The notes under the pieces were generated by a model. It saw only the letters and a program-made list of their open reading frames with translations, had not been told where the DNA came from and did not search any database. A stretch of 5,221 nucleotides of DNA from Labilibaculum sp032125735 (GTDB lineage Bacteria; Bacteroidota; Bacteroidia; Bacteroidales; Marinifilaceae), in NCBI GenBank assembly GCA_032125735.1, contig JAQBBZ010000392.1, positions 1-5,221 on the forward strand, given 5' to 3'. The stretch's first letter is position 1; each line of letters begins with the position of its first letter. This document shows positions 1 to 4,850 of the stretch, piece by piece. Made by a program: the position numbers and the translations under genes.

Positions 1-186
1 AAAATCATCGAAATCATTGCCATCATTGCCATTATCCAAAATCATCGGAATCATTGCCATCATTACCATTATCCAAAATCATCGGAATCATTGCCATCAT
101 TACCATTATCCAAAATCATCGAAATCATTGCCATCATTGCCATTATCCAAAATCATCGGAATCATTTTCATGATTGGAAATTATCC
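1..186. repeat. 37-bp tandem repeat (minisatellite), 4 full units plus a degenerate fifth
   Basis: Four exact-length 37-bp units lie at 1-37, 38-74, 75-111 and 112-148, each starting AAAATCATCG and ending CCATTATCC. A degenerate 38-bp fifth copy fills 149-186. Units 1 and 4 are identical, and so are 2 and 3. The two variants differ at only two positions (G/A at unit positions 11 and 28), giving the order A-B-B-A. Inside each unit there is a 9-bp sub-repeat (ATCATTGCC, ATCATTACC). The length is not a multiple of three. The plus strand has no stop in any frame, but the minus strand, which is the hsdM sense, carries several, so the array is not a credible protein repeat. There are no spacers, so it is not CRISPR. 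The window starts exactly on a unit boundary, so the array may continue to the left. Confidence 0.95.
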
Positions 187-189
187 GAA

Positions 190-1818
190 TCAAAATGGCG
201 TTTTAATGCCTAATTCATTACAGAATCCAGCAATTTTTTTATCGGTTTCTTCCATCTCCAAATCGTTTGCCACCAGTTGGTCTGCCACCTCATCTAAATC
301 AACAGCATCTTCCTCTTCAAAGGTATCTACATAACGGGGTATGTTCAGGTTGTAGTCGTTTTCGGCTACTTCGCTAAGCGGTGCTATGTGGCTGTATTTG
401 TCTATGTTTGCTTGAGATCCTTCGGCAAGCTCAGGATGACAGCCATTCTTAGATCCTTCGGCAGGTTCAGGATGACATGCATAGGTTTTGTAGGTGTCAA
501 TTATTCTATTGATGTCTTCTTCGCGCAAATAATTTTGAGTTTTCACTTTCTCAAAATGCTGACTGGCATCTACAAACAGGATGTTATCCTTATTTATTCT
601 TTCCTTTTTCAGCACCAAAATACAGGTCGGGATACTGGTTCCGTAAAAGATATTGGACGGCAAACCGATTACAGCATCGAGGTAGTTGCGGTCTTCTATC
701 AGGTATTTACGAATGTGTCCTTCGGCTGCACCCCGAAACAATACGCCGTGTGGCAGCACTACCGCCATGGTTCCATTATCGTCTAACTGATGCACCATGT
801 GCTGCACAAAGGCAAAATCGGCCTTCGAGCTTGGCGCCAGTTTTCCGTAAGGCGAAAAACGCTCGTCGCTCATAAACAGTGGGCTGGCACTCCAGTTGGC
901 CGAAAATGGCGGATTGGCAACAATGGCTTCAAAACGTTGGTCGATATGCTGTGGCCGCTCCAGGGTATCTTCATTTTTAATGTCGAACTTCTTATAATGC
1001 ACATCGTGCATAATCATGTTCATTCGGCACAAGTTGTAGGTGGTTGGGTTCATTTCCTGCCCATAAAACCCACTAACCGACTTTACTTGTTTGGCTACGC
1101 GCAATAACAGGGAACCCGAACCACAAGTAGGATCGTAAACCGATTTTAGTTGGTCTTTGCCCACCGTTACCAATTGTGCAAGCACATTCGATACTTGTTG
1201 TGGGGTATAAAACTCTCCTGCCTTTTTCCCTGCTCCGCTGGCAAACTTACCAATAAGGTATTCGTAAGCATCGCCCAACACATCGCTATCGGTGTTTTCC
1301 AAGTCGAAATCAATCTCATCTAAATGCGACAGCACTTTTACGATCAATTCGTTTTTATCGTTTTCCGATTTACCGAGTTTCGAGCTGGTCAAATCTAAAT
1401 CTTCAAACAGATTCCCAAAGTCTTCTTCACTTTCCGAACCCATGGTGCTTTGCTCTATGTGCGCTAGCACTTTGGCCAAATCGCCCAAAATAAACTGGTG
1501 TTTCCCTCCTGAGTTTCCTCTTTTGGCCAATTCGCTAAATAATTCTGATGGTAACAGGAAGTAACCGAGTTTATCTAATGCGGCATCCCTCAATGCGTCT
1601 ATTAGTTCGGCTTCCTGGGCATGGCCTTCCACTTCACCAAAAGTGATGCCATCGGGTTGTAGAATTTCATTGGCGTAAAGCTCCATTTTAGTACTTAGGT
1701 ACTTGTAAAAAATGAAGCCTAATATATAATCTCTAAAATCATCGGCATCCATCTTGCCCCTTAGGGTGTTGGCAATGTTCCAGAGTTGTTGTTCTAATTG
1801 TGCTTTTTGTTCGTTCAT
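190..1818 (-). CDS. hsdM: Type I restriction-modification system modification subunit HsdM (N6-adenine DNA methyltransferase)
   Basis: 542 aa, a usual length for HsdM. In this family two HsdM with one HsdS form the methyltransferase that transfers methyl from S-adenosylmethionine to adenine N6 in a bipartite target; with HsdR the complex also restricts. Visible: an N-terminal helical HsdM_N-type region (about 5-150, with LWNIANTLRGKMDADDFRDY), then GEFYTPQQV (201-209), the SAM-binding motif I DPTCGSGSLLL (229-239), the catalytic NPPF motif IV (302-305), and the C-terminal ENDYNLNIPRYVDTFEEE (487-503). All key catalytic residues are present. The ATG at 1818 begins a typical family N-terminus (MNEQKAQLEQQLWNIANTLR) after a purine-rich AAAGAAGAA. 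It lies 57 bp downstream of a 91-aa gene on the same strand. Oddity: residues 448-468 contain two copies of CHPE(P/L)AEGS, encoded by a dispersed DNA repeat inserted in frame between the methylase core and the C-terminal region. hsdS and hsdR are not in the window. Confidence 0.97.
   Translation of the reverse strand: MNEQKAQLEQQLWNIANTLRGKMDADDFRDYILGFIFYKYLSTKMELYANEILQPDGITFGEVEGHAQEAELIDALRDAALDKLGYFLLPSELFSELAKRGNSGGKHQFILGDLAKVLAHIEQSTMGSESEEDFGNLFEDLDLTSSKLGKSENDKNELIVKVLSHLDEIDFDLENTDSDVLGDAYEYLIGKFASGAGKKAGEFYTPQQVSNVLAQLVTVGKDQLKSVYDPTCGSGSLLLRVAKQVKSVSGFYGQEMNPTTYNLCRMNMIMHDVHYKKFDIKNEDTLERPQHIDQRFEAIVANPPFSANWSASPLFMSDERFSPYGKLAPSSKADFAFVQHMVHQLDDNGTMAVVLPHGVLFRGAAEGHIRKYLIEDRNYLDAVIGLPSNIFYGTSIPTCILVLKKERINKDNILFVDASQHFEKVKTQNYLREEDINRIIDTYKTYACHPEPAEGSKNGCHPELAEGSQANIDKYSHIAPLSEVAENDYNLNIPRYVDTFEEEDAVDLDEVADQLVANDLEMEETDKKIAGFCNELGIKTPF
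415..477 (-). repeat. Two 27-bp dispersed-repeat copies inserted in frame in hsdM
   Basis: Copies lie at 415-441 and 451-477, period 36 bp, with 25 of 27 bases identical. Read on the minus strand each begins TGTCATCCTGA and ends GCCGAAGGATCT, and encodes exactly nine codons, CHPE-(L/P)-AEGS. A related copy with four differences from the 415-441 unit lies outside any gene at 2638-2664 on the plus strand. The pattern matches a palindromic REP-like repeat family that I recognise as common in Bacteroidota genomes (recall, not a search). Both the unit length and the period are multiples of three, so hsdM stays open. Confidence 0.9.
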
Positions 1819-1846
1819 TTCTTCTTTTTTAATCCTCGGCGAATTT

Positions 1847-1866
1847 ATGCAATTCTATTTTTGCAT
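1847..1866. promoter_or_regulatory. Short inverted repeat between the 91-aa gene and hsdM (possible operator)
   Basis: ATGCAA (1847-1852) and TTGCAT (1861-1866) are perfect 6-bp arms around an 8-bp spacer. They sit in the 57-bp gap, about 30-50 bp upstream of the hsdM start. The position suits a protein-binding site or a small mRNA hairpin, but a 6-bp dyad can occur by chance. No good promoter hexamers were found in the gap. Confidence 0.25.
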
Positions 1867-1875
1867 TAGGTACAA

Positions 1876-2151
1876 TTAAGGCATTTTAAAATAGCACTGT
1901 TTGGTATTCATCCACTTCCCCTTGTCGTCTGTTACACATATTCTATTTCTAAATGGTGTACCTGTTAAGCGGTATTTATTCCCTTTTGTTAGGGAAGCAC
2001 TTTTTGATCCGCCTATATATTCTACAAAATCGTTTCTTTTTAGGTCAGGGCTTAGCTTTTCCCGAACTTGTCTAACATTTTGTATATTTAATTGTTTGTG
2101 GTATTCTTCAACAATATCCAAGGCTTTCAAGTATTCTTCTCTTGTAATCAT
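1876..2151 (-). CDS. Small hypothetical protein (91 aa) upstream of hsdM
   Basis: 91 aa, ATG at 2151, TAA at 1876-1878. I do not recognise a named family. The N-terminal part (about 3-38, EEYLKALDIVEEYHKQLN...) is charged and predicted helical. The C-terminal part (about 40-90, DFVEYIGGSKSASLTKGNKYRLTG...CVTDDKGKW) alternates hydrophobic and turn residues and looks like a small beta-barrel of SH3-like or KOW-like type. There is no signal peptide, membrane segment or clear helix-turn-helix. Same strand as hsdM and 57 bp ahead of it, so co-transcription is likely. A role in the restriction-modification locus, such as regulation, is possible only by position. The overlapping plus-strand reading frame is a shadow. 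That the gene is real is supported by protein-like composition and spacing, not by a recognised homologue. Confidence 0.75.
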   Translation of the reverse strand: MITREEYLKALDIVEEYHKQLNIQNVRQVREKLSPDLKRNDFVEYIGGSKSASLTKGNKYRLTGTPFRNRICVTDDKGKWMNTKQCYFKMP

Positions 2152-2394
2152 TTTGTAAATATTTTAAAGTACGTCATTTTACCGTCGCCCAGTAAATACA
2201 AATTAATAGGTAATCGGATGTGATTTTTGAAAAAACTTAACAGTACCAAAGCTAATAAAATTCACAGAAGTCTGATCCTGTCAAACCTGTCAAGTTTAGT
2301 CCCCTTTTAAATTATTTTCTTAATTCAGTCTAAGCTTATCCTTAAACGGGCCATTTGTTCGCCAAATAGTTTCATTTGCACACAAAATAATGCG
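2152..2394. other. Intergenic stretch with little structure
   Basis: AT-rich, no credible gene. It should hold the minus-strand promoter of the 91-aa gene, but I found no convincing -33/-7 pair; TTAATTTG around 2200 on the minus strand is the closest -7 candidate. A direct repeat CCTGTCAA occurs at 2277-2284 and 2286-2293. On the minus strand a frame is open from the stop at 2442-2444 to the TGA at 2325-2327 (38 residues, ending FGEQMARLRISLD). It reads like a protein C-terminus but has no proper start, so it may be gene debris. Confidence 0.5.
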
Positions 2395-2580
2395 TCTGCT
2401 GCAGGCCAAATGTGTTTCTGCTGCACGATCCTGTTCTTCTGTTACCAACTTTTGTTGTTCTGCTGCAGCCAGTCGGTTCTTCTGCTACATCCAAAAGTGC
2501 AAAAGTGTGCAGCAAATAAGGGGAAGGCTGTGCAGATGACTAAAAGTGGCGTTCAGAAATACAAAAATAGCTGGCAGAAC
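2395..2580. repeat. Degenerate ~21-bp repeat array with units in both orientations
   Basis: The core TCTGCTGCA or a close variant starts at 2395, 2417, 2438, 2459 and 2481, spacings of 22, 21, 21 and 22 bp. From about 2509 the core appears in the opposite sense as GCAG/TCAG at 2509, 2532, 2553 and 2574, spacings of 23, 21 and 21 bp. Minus-strand left-half units (GCAGAACAACAAAAGTTGG) resemble plus-strand right-half units (GCAGATGACTAAAAGTGGC), so the array reverses near 2490-2505. Units are too divergent to be a recent expansion. Overlapping open frames on both strands are compositional and are not called as genes. Confidence 0.65.
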
Positions 2581-2609
2581 AAATACCCTTTGTTACCGAA
2601 CATGAAAAA

Positions 2610-2740
2610 GAGGCTGTCCAAAAAGTATCGTTCTATTGTCATTCTAAGCTTGTCGAAGAATCTTTCACTTTGAGAAACAGATGTTTCGACTTCGCTCAAC
2701 ATGACAATCCGATACAAAATATTACTTTTTGGACAGCCTC
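2610..2740. mobile_element. 131-bp nested palindrome, MITE-like element carrying a REP-like repeat
   Basis: The ends are perfect 18-bp inverted repeats: GAGGCTGTCCAAAAAGTA at 2610-2627 and its reverse complement at 2723-2740. Inside, 2638-2664 (TGTCATTCTAAGCTTGTCGA...) pairs imperfectly with 2679-2706 (AGATGTTTCGACTTCGC...), so almost the whole segment folds on itself. There is no transposase, which fits a non-autonomous element mobilised in trans. I see no clear target-site duplication. The GAGGCTGTC ends resemble insertion-sequence termini common in Bacteroidota, but I cannot name the parent. Bidirectional terminator activity is possible. Confidence 0.75.
2638..2706 (+). repeat. REP-like palindromic repeat nested in the MITE-like element
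   Basis: The left arm 2638-2664 differs at four of 27 positions from the minus-strand copy at 415-441 inside hsdM. The right arm 2679-2706 is its imperfect reverse complement, with the loop between 2665 and 2678. Finding the same family both intragenically and intergenically shows it is dispersed in this genome. Confidence 0.75.
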
Positions 2741-2749
2741 CTGCTTTTT

Positions 2750-3001
2750 CCCCGGGCCTGAAGGGCTCAAAGAAAATAGCCCGGGGTAAATGAGCACAGC
2801 GAATGCAAGCCTGGGATAGTAATGTGGCAGTAAATACCGGCGCAGGTAAAAAAACATTTGGAAAACAATTCGCGTTTGCGCCGCAATAGCAAAAGGCAGA
2901 TCCTTCCCGAGCCTGAAGGACTAAAAGACAATAGCCCGGGGTAAATGAGCACAGCGAATGCCAGCCTGGGATATCGCGTTTGAGTCGGAATAGAAAAAGG
3001 C
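2750..3001. repeat. Pair of 62-bp GC-rich direct repeats with a linked 27-bp repeat
   Basis: Copies at 2756-2817 and 2911-2972 are the same length, differ at about five positions and start 155 bp apart. Both contain ATAGCCCGGGGTAAATGAGC, then CACAGCGAATG and GCCTGGGAT. In copy 1 CCCCGGGC (2750-2757) and GCCCGGGG (2779-2786) form a perfect 8-bp hairpin; in copy 2 the left arm is degraded to CCCGAGC. A second pair, 2871-2897 and 2975-3001 (CGCGTTTG...AAAAGGC), matches at about 22 of 27 positions and flanks copy 2. Together they suggest a partly duplicated composite unit. They are GC-rich against AT-rich surroundings and non-coding. The long minus-strand frame across them is only translated repeat. 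Confidence 0.8.
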
Positions 3002-3092
3002 TTATCCCCAAAGCTTGAAAACTTTTACAAAAAAAGTACATCAAGGAGGTACGAACACCAAAAAAATATCCAAAGCTCCTCACAATTACACC

Positions 3093-3122
3093 AAAGCTTT
3101 CCAAAAAAGGAAAACTTTTTTT
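3093..3122 (+). terminator. Possible intrinsic terminator
   Basis: AAAGCTTTCC (3093-3102), loop AAAAAA, then GGAAAACTTT (3109-3118) forms a 10-bp stem with one C-A mismatch, running into a T tract (3116-3122). The stem is AT-rich and weak, and no plus-strand gene lies upstream. Confidence 0.25.
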
Positions 3123-3218
3123 AGCTCATGCCATTACTGTTGAACATAGCGAAAATAGTATGAAAAATAGAACATACTGCTTTCATCTCAGCTCCTTTCT
3201 ACTGGCTCACAACACTTA

Positions 3219-3248
3219 TTGTAAATATAATGTTATCAATTATTTTTT
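3219..3248 (+). promoter_or_regulatory. Candidate Bacteroidota-type promoter upstream of the 21-bp array
   Basis: TTG (3219-3221), 19 bp, then TATTTTTT (3241-3248) matches the TTTG / TAnnTTTG pattern with one mismatch in the -7 box. In an AT-rich stretch such a match can be chance. If used, the array at 3329-3496 would be transcribed as a long 5' leader of the 219-aa gene. Confidence 0.25.
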
Positions 3249-3328
3249 CTGCTTAACATTTTTTACTATTTTCATATCCGTATTTTAAAAATCAGAGGCA
3301 AAATCCCCTTCAAAAACAGCAAACAAGG

Positions 3329-3496
3329 GGTACAGATAACCAAACGGCAGGTACAAATGGCAGAACGGTAGGTACAAATGATCAAACGGCGGGTACAAAC
3401 GGCAAAACGGCAGGTACAAATGATCAAACGGCGGGTACAAACGGCAGAACGGCAGGTACAAATGATCAAACGGCGGGTACAAATGAACAAACGGTT
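3329..3496 (+). repeat. Clean tandem array: eight 21-bp units upstream of the 219-aa gene
   Basis: Eight contiguous units of exactly 21 bp start at 3329, 3350, 3371, 3392, 3413, 3434, 3455 and 3476. Each begins GGTACA and ends with an ACGG-NN tail. Units 3, 5 and 7 are identical (GGTACAAATGATCAAACGGC plus G). Units 4 and 6 differ by one base (ACGGCAAAACGG versus ACGGCAGAACGG), so there is a 42-bp higher-order period. Outer units 1, 2 and 8 are more divergent, as expected for decayed array edges. All frames through the array are open on both strands because 21 is a multiple of three and units lack stops. The plus frame encodes heptads such as GTNDQTA but has no ATG and ends at TAA 3497-3505. 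There are no spacers, so it is not CRISPR. The array ends 69 bp before the ATG at 3566. Confidence 0.95.
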
Positions 3497-3565
3497 ATTT
3501 TTTAAGCATCTGGGCTAAGCGTGATTTTATATTTTTTTTTATTATTAACTATAAATTCAAAAAAA

Positions 3566-4225
3566 ATGGTAACTACTAAACGTAAAACAGAAGGTCAAAT
3601 AATCGAAAACTACCGGATTACACTGGCCAACGTAGAGAATCAACCACAAATTGCCAGTACCCTGGCTGAGTACACTTACGATTTACCAGTAATCAACAAA
3701 GGAAGAGCACTATTACAAGCAACAATTGTTGCCCTTAACTTCAACCAGCAAGAGGACAACGAAACCATTCAGGCTCGTGCCAATTTCGATGAAAAGGTAG
3801 ATTTAATGACCCATAAATATGCCGCCCACCGCAGAAAAGCAAAAGTAGCTTTCCGCAAAGACGAAGTAATCCTAAAACAATTGGGTTTAACCGGCGAATA
3901 TTCGAAAGCATACATCAAATGGATCTCTTCAATGAAAACCTTCTACAATGGTGTTCTTTCCAACCCGGCGCATTTAGCTGCACTTTTAGTTTTTAAAATC
4001 ACCGAGGCTGATATTACCTCCTGCATCACCGAGATAAATGCCCTGGAAACAACCCGGGTCTTATACCTAAAAGAAATAGGGGAATCGCAGGAAGCCACAA
4101 AAGCGAAAGACAAAGCCTTAGCCGAACTCGAAGAATGGATGAGCGACTTTTATATGGTTGCAAAAATAGCCATGGAAGAGCAACCACAACTTCTCGAATC
4201 CTTAGGACTGTTCGTTCGCAGCTAA
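3566..4225 (+). CDS. Hypothetical helical protein (219 aa) downstream of the 21-bp array
   Basis: 219 aa, ATG 3566, TAA 4223-4225. A GTG at 3521 would add 15 residues (MILYFFLLLTINSKK) read from an AT-rich leader; I prefer the ATG, which follows an A-rich tract typical of Bacteroidota starts. No named domain recognised. The sequence is predicted almost wholly helical: a basic N-terminus (MVTTKRKTEGQIIENYRITL), an acidic middle (about 60-80), a basic patch HRRKAKVAFRKDEVI (88-102), then aromatic-rich YIKWISSMKTFY (116-127), a charged segment ESQEATKAKDKALAELEE (173-190), and WMSDFYMVAKIAMEEQPQLLESLGLFVRS at the C-terminus. There is no signal peptide or membrane span, so it is probably cytoplasmic. 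It resembles, from memory only, uncharacterised proteins in marine Bacteroidota. Codon use is ordinary for a real gene, and the array sits directly upstream. Function unknown. Confidence 0.9.
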   Translation: MVTTKRKTEGQIIENYRITLANVENQPQIASTLAEYTYDLPVINKGRALLQATIVALNFNQQEDNETIQARANFDEKVDLMTHKYAAHRRKAKVAFRKDEVILKQLGLTGEYSKAYIKWISSMKTFYNGVLSNPAHLAALLVFKITEADITSCITEINALETTRVLYLKEIGESQEATKAKDKALAELEEWMSDFYMVAKIAMEEQPQLLESLGLFVRS

Positions 4226-4235
4226 CAAAAGGTAT

Positions 4236-4298
4236 TTGCAGGCACATTGCCAATTCCAAGTGCACACACGTTGCACCAACGTGGCAAAGGGCCTGCAA
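4236..4298 (+). other. Strong two-tier stem-loop just after the 219-aa gene
   Basis: TTGCAGGCACATTGCCA (4236-4252) pairs with TGGCAAAGGGCCTGCAA (4282-4298): 8 bp, a 3x3 internal loop, then 6 bp. Enclosed is a perfect 7-bp hairpin CACGTTG-CAC-CAACGTG (4267-4283), which shares its last bases with the outer arm. It begins 11 bp after the stop codon. No T run follows, so it is not a classical terminator. It could protect the mRNA 3' end, bind a protein or belong to a structured RNA. Confidence 0.6.
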
Positions 4299-4620
4299 GT
4301 TCTTTAAAACAATCAAAACAGTGTCCTGATACGGCCCCAACAAACACTCCCGCCTCAACAGCACCACCATCCCTTGGCAGATCAATCAAACCAGGCAATA
4401 AAACAGCACCAATTCAAACTCCCATTCTTTGCCCCTTACACCAAGCCTCACGGCCAACTCCTTTTTGCCAGCTGCTCAAGCCATTCTCAATGGCAGCAGA
4501 ACTTACTTTTTCTCAATTGATACTTAGCCCTTGCTATTCCAAGGCTAAGAAAATAAGATTTTCTTTCCCCTTTTAAGCGCCATAAAAAGTAGTAAAAACA
4601 CAAAAATTAATTATTTGGGG
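4299..4620. other. C-rich, G-poor non-coding stretch with two further hairpins
   Basis: No credible gene: the plus frame 4247-4576 starts inside the hairpin, has a proline/serine/threonine composition that reflects base skew, and lacks domain-like sequence. From about 4330 to 4470 the plus strand is markedly richer in C than G. Hairpins: CTGCT-CAA-GCCATT-CTC-AATGGC-AGCAG (4472-4499; two stems with a 3-nt bulge) and CTTAGCCCTTG (4523-4533) against CAAGGCTAAG (4540-4549), with one bulged C. Neither is followed by a clear T tract, though 4558-4575 is T-rich. Confidence 0.5.
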
Positions 4621-4650
4621 GACTGCAATGGGAACAAGCCAAAATAAAAA

Positions 4651-4685
4651 ATCCGTAAAGTGCCTCACATTTGCATTTTACGGAT
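4651..4685 (-). terminator. Inverted repeat upstream of the recombinase: minus-strand terminator or recombination-site candidate
   Basis: ATCCGTAAAGTG (4651-4662) and CATTTTACGGAT (4674-4685) are 12-bp arms with one G-T wobble around an 11-bp loop. Read on the minus strand the stem is followed by TTTTTTATTTT, as in an intrinsic terminator. No minus-strand gene is seen to its right, so the terminator reading lacks a client inside the window. Proximity to the integrase also allows a recombination-site role, but the 11-bp spacer is longer than the usual 6-8 bp core. Confidence 0.45.
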
Positions 4686-4750
4686 ATTATTGGTAGCCCC
4701 AACAGTGCTCTTGGTATATTTCATATTATCTGATTTACAGATCGTTATAT

Positions 4751-4782
4751 TTTTGGATTTTAAGCAAAACCCCTTATCTTTG
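4751..4782 (+). promoter_or_regulatory. Bacteroidota-type promoter of the recombinase gene
   Basis: TTTTG (4751-4755), a 19-bp spacer, then TATCTTTG (4775-4782) is a full match to the TTTG / TAnnTTTG promoter used by the Bacteroidota primary sigma factor. Transcription would start near 4788-4790, giving a leader of about 60 nt before the ATG at 4851. This is the best single taxonomic signal in the non-coding DNA. Confidence 0.8.
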
Positions 4783-4788
4783 AATAAA

Positions 4789-4810
4789 AGTTTTAAGAAA
4801 GTTTTAAGAA
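4789..4810 (+). repeat. Perfect 11-bp tandem duplication at the predicted transcription start
   Basis: AGTTTTAAGAA occurs at 4789-4799 and again at 4800-4810 with no gap, starting about 7 bp after the -7 box. It overlaps the expected start site, so a protein bound here could repress the promoter. Two adjacent direct repeats near a tyrosine recombinase gene could also be arm-type binding sites. Confidence 0.45.
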
Positions 4811-4850
4811 ACTCAGTTTTCAAATATAACCATTGTTAAATTAGAACAAA

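Noticed and set aside
1..186. CRISPR array or extended repeat protein
   Set aside because: There are no spacers, and the 37-bp period shifts frame at every unit.
17..334. Plus-strand open frame over the 37-bp array and the hsdM 3' end
   Set aside because: The repeat unit has no plus-strand stop in any frame, and the rest is antisense to hsdM.
3043..3050. Perfect Shine-Dalgarno-like AAGGAGGT
   Set aside because: No ATG, GTG or TTG start follows at a usable distance.
2553..3104. 183-residue minus-strand open frame
   Set aside because: It is the translation of the MITE-like palindrome and the 62-bp repeats; composition is repeat-driven and no domain is visible.
3272..3490. Minus-strand frames across the 21-bp array (repeats such as YPPFDHLYLPFCRL)
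   Set aside because: All frames through the array are open because its unit is 21 bp; there is no ribosome-binding site and no sequence beyond the repeats.
3329..3496. CRISPR array
   Set aside because: The units are contiguous with no unique spacers, and no cas gene is present.
3521..3565. GTG start for the 219-aa gene
   Set aside because: It would add a T-rich leader peptide; the ATG at 3566 gives a normal hydrophilic N-terminus after an A-rich tract. A membrane-signal reading of MILYFFLLLTI is possible but unlikely.
4026..4385. 119-residue minus-strand open frame
   Set aside because: It is mostly antisense to the convincing 219-aa gene.
4247..4576. 109-residue plus-strand open frame
   Set aside because: It starts within a stem-loop, is rich in P, S and T because of C-skewed DNA, and has no recognisable fold or start signal.
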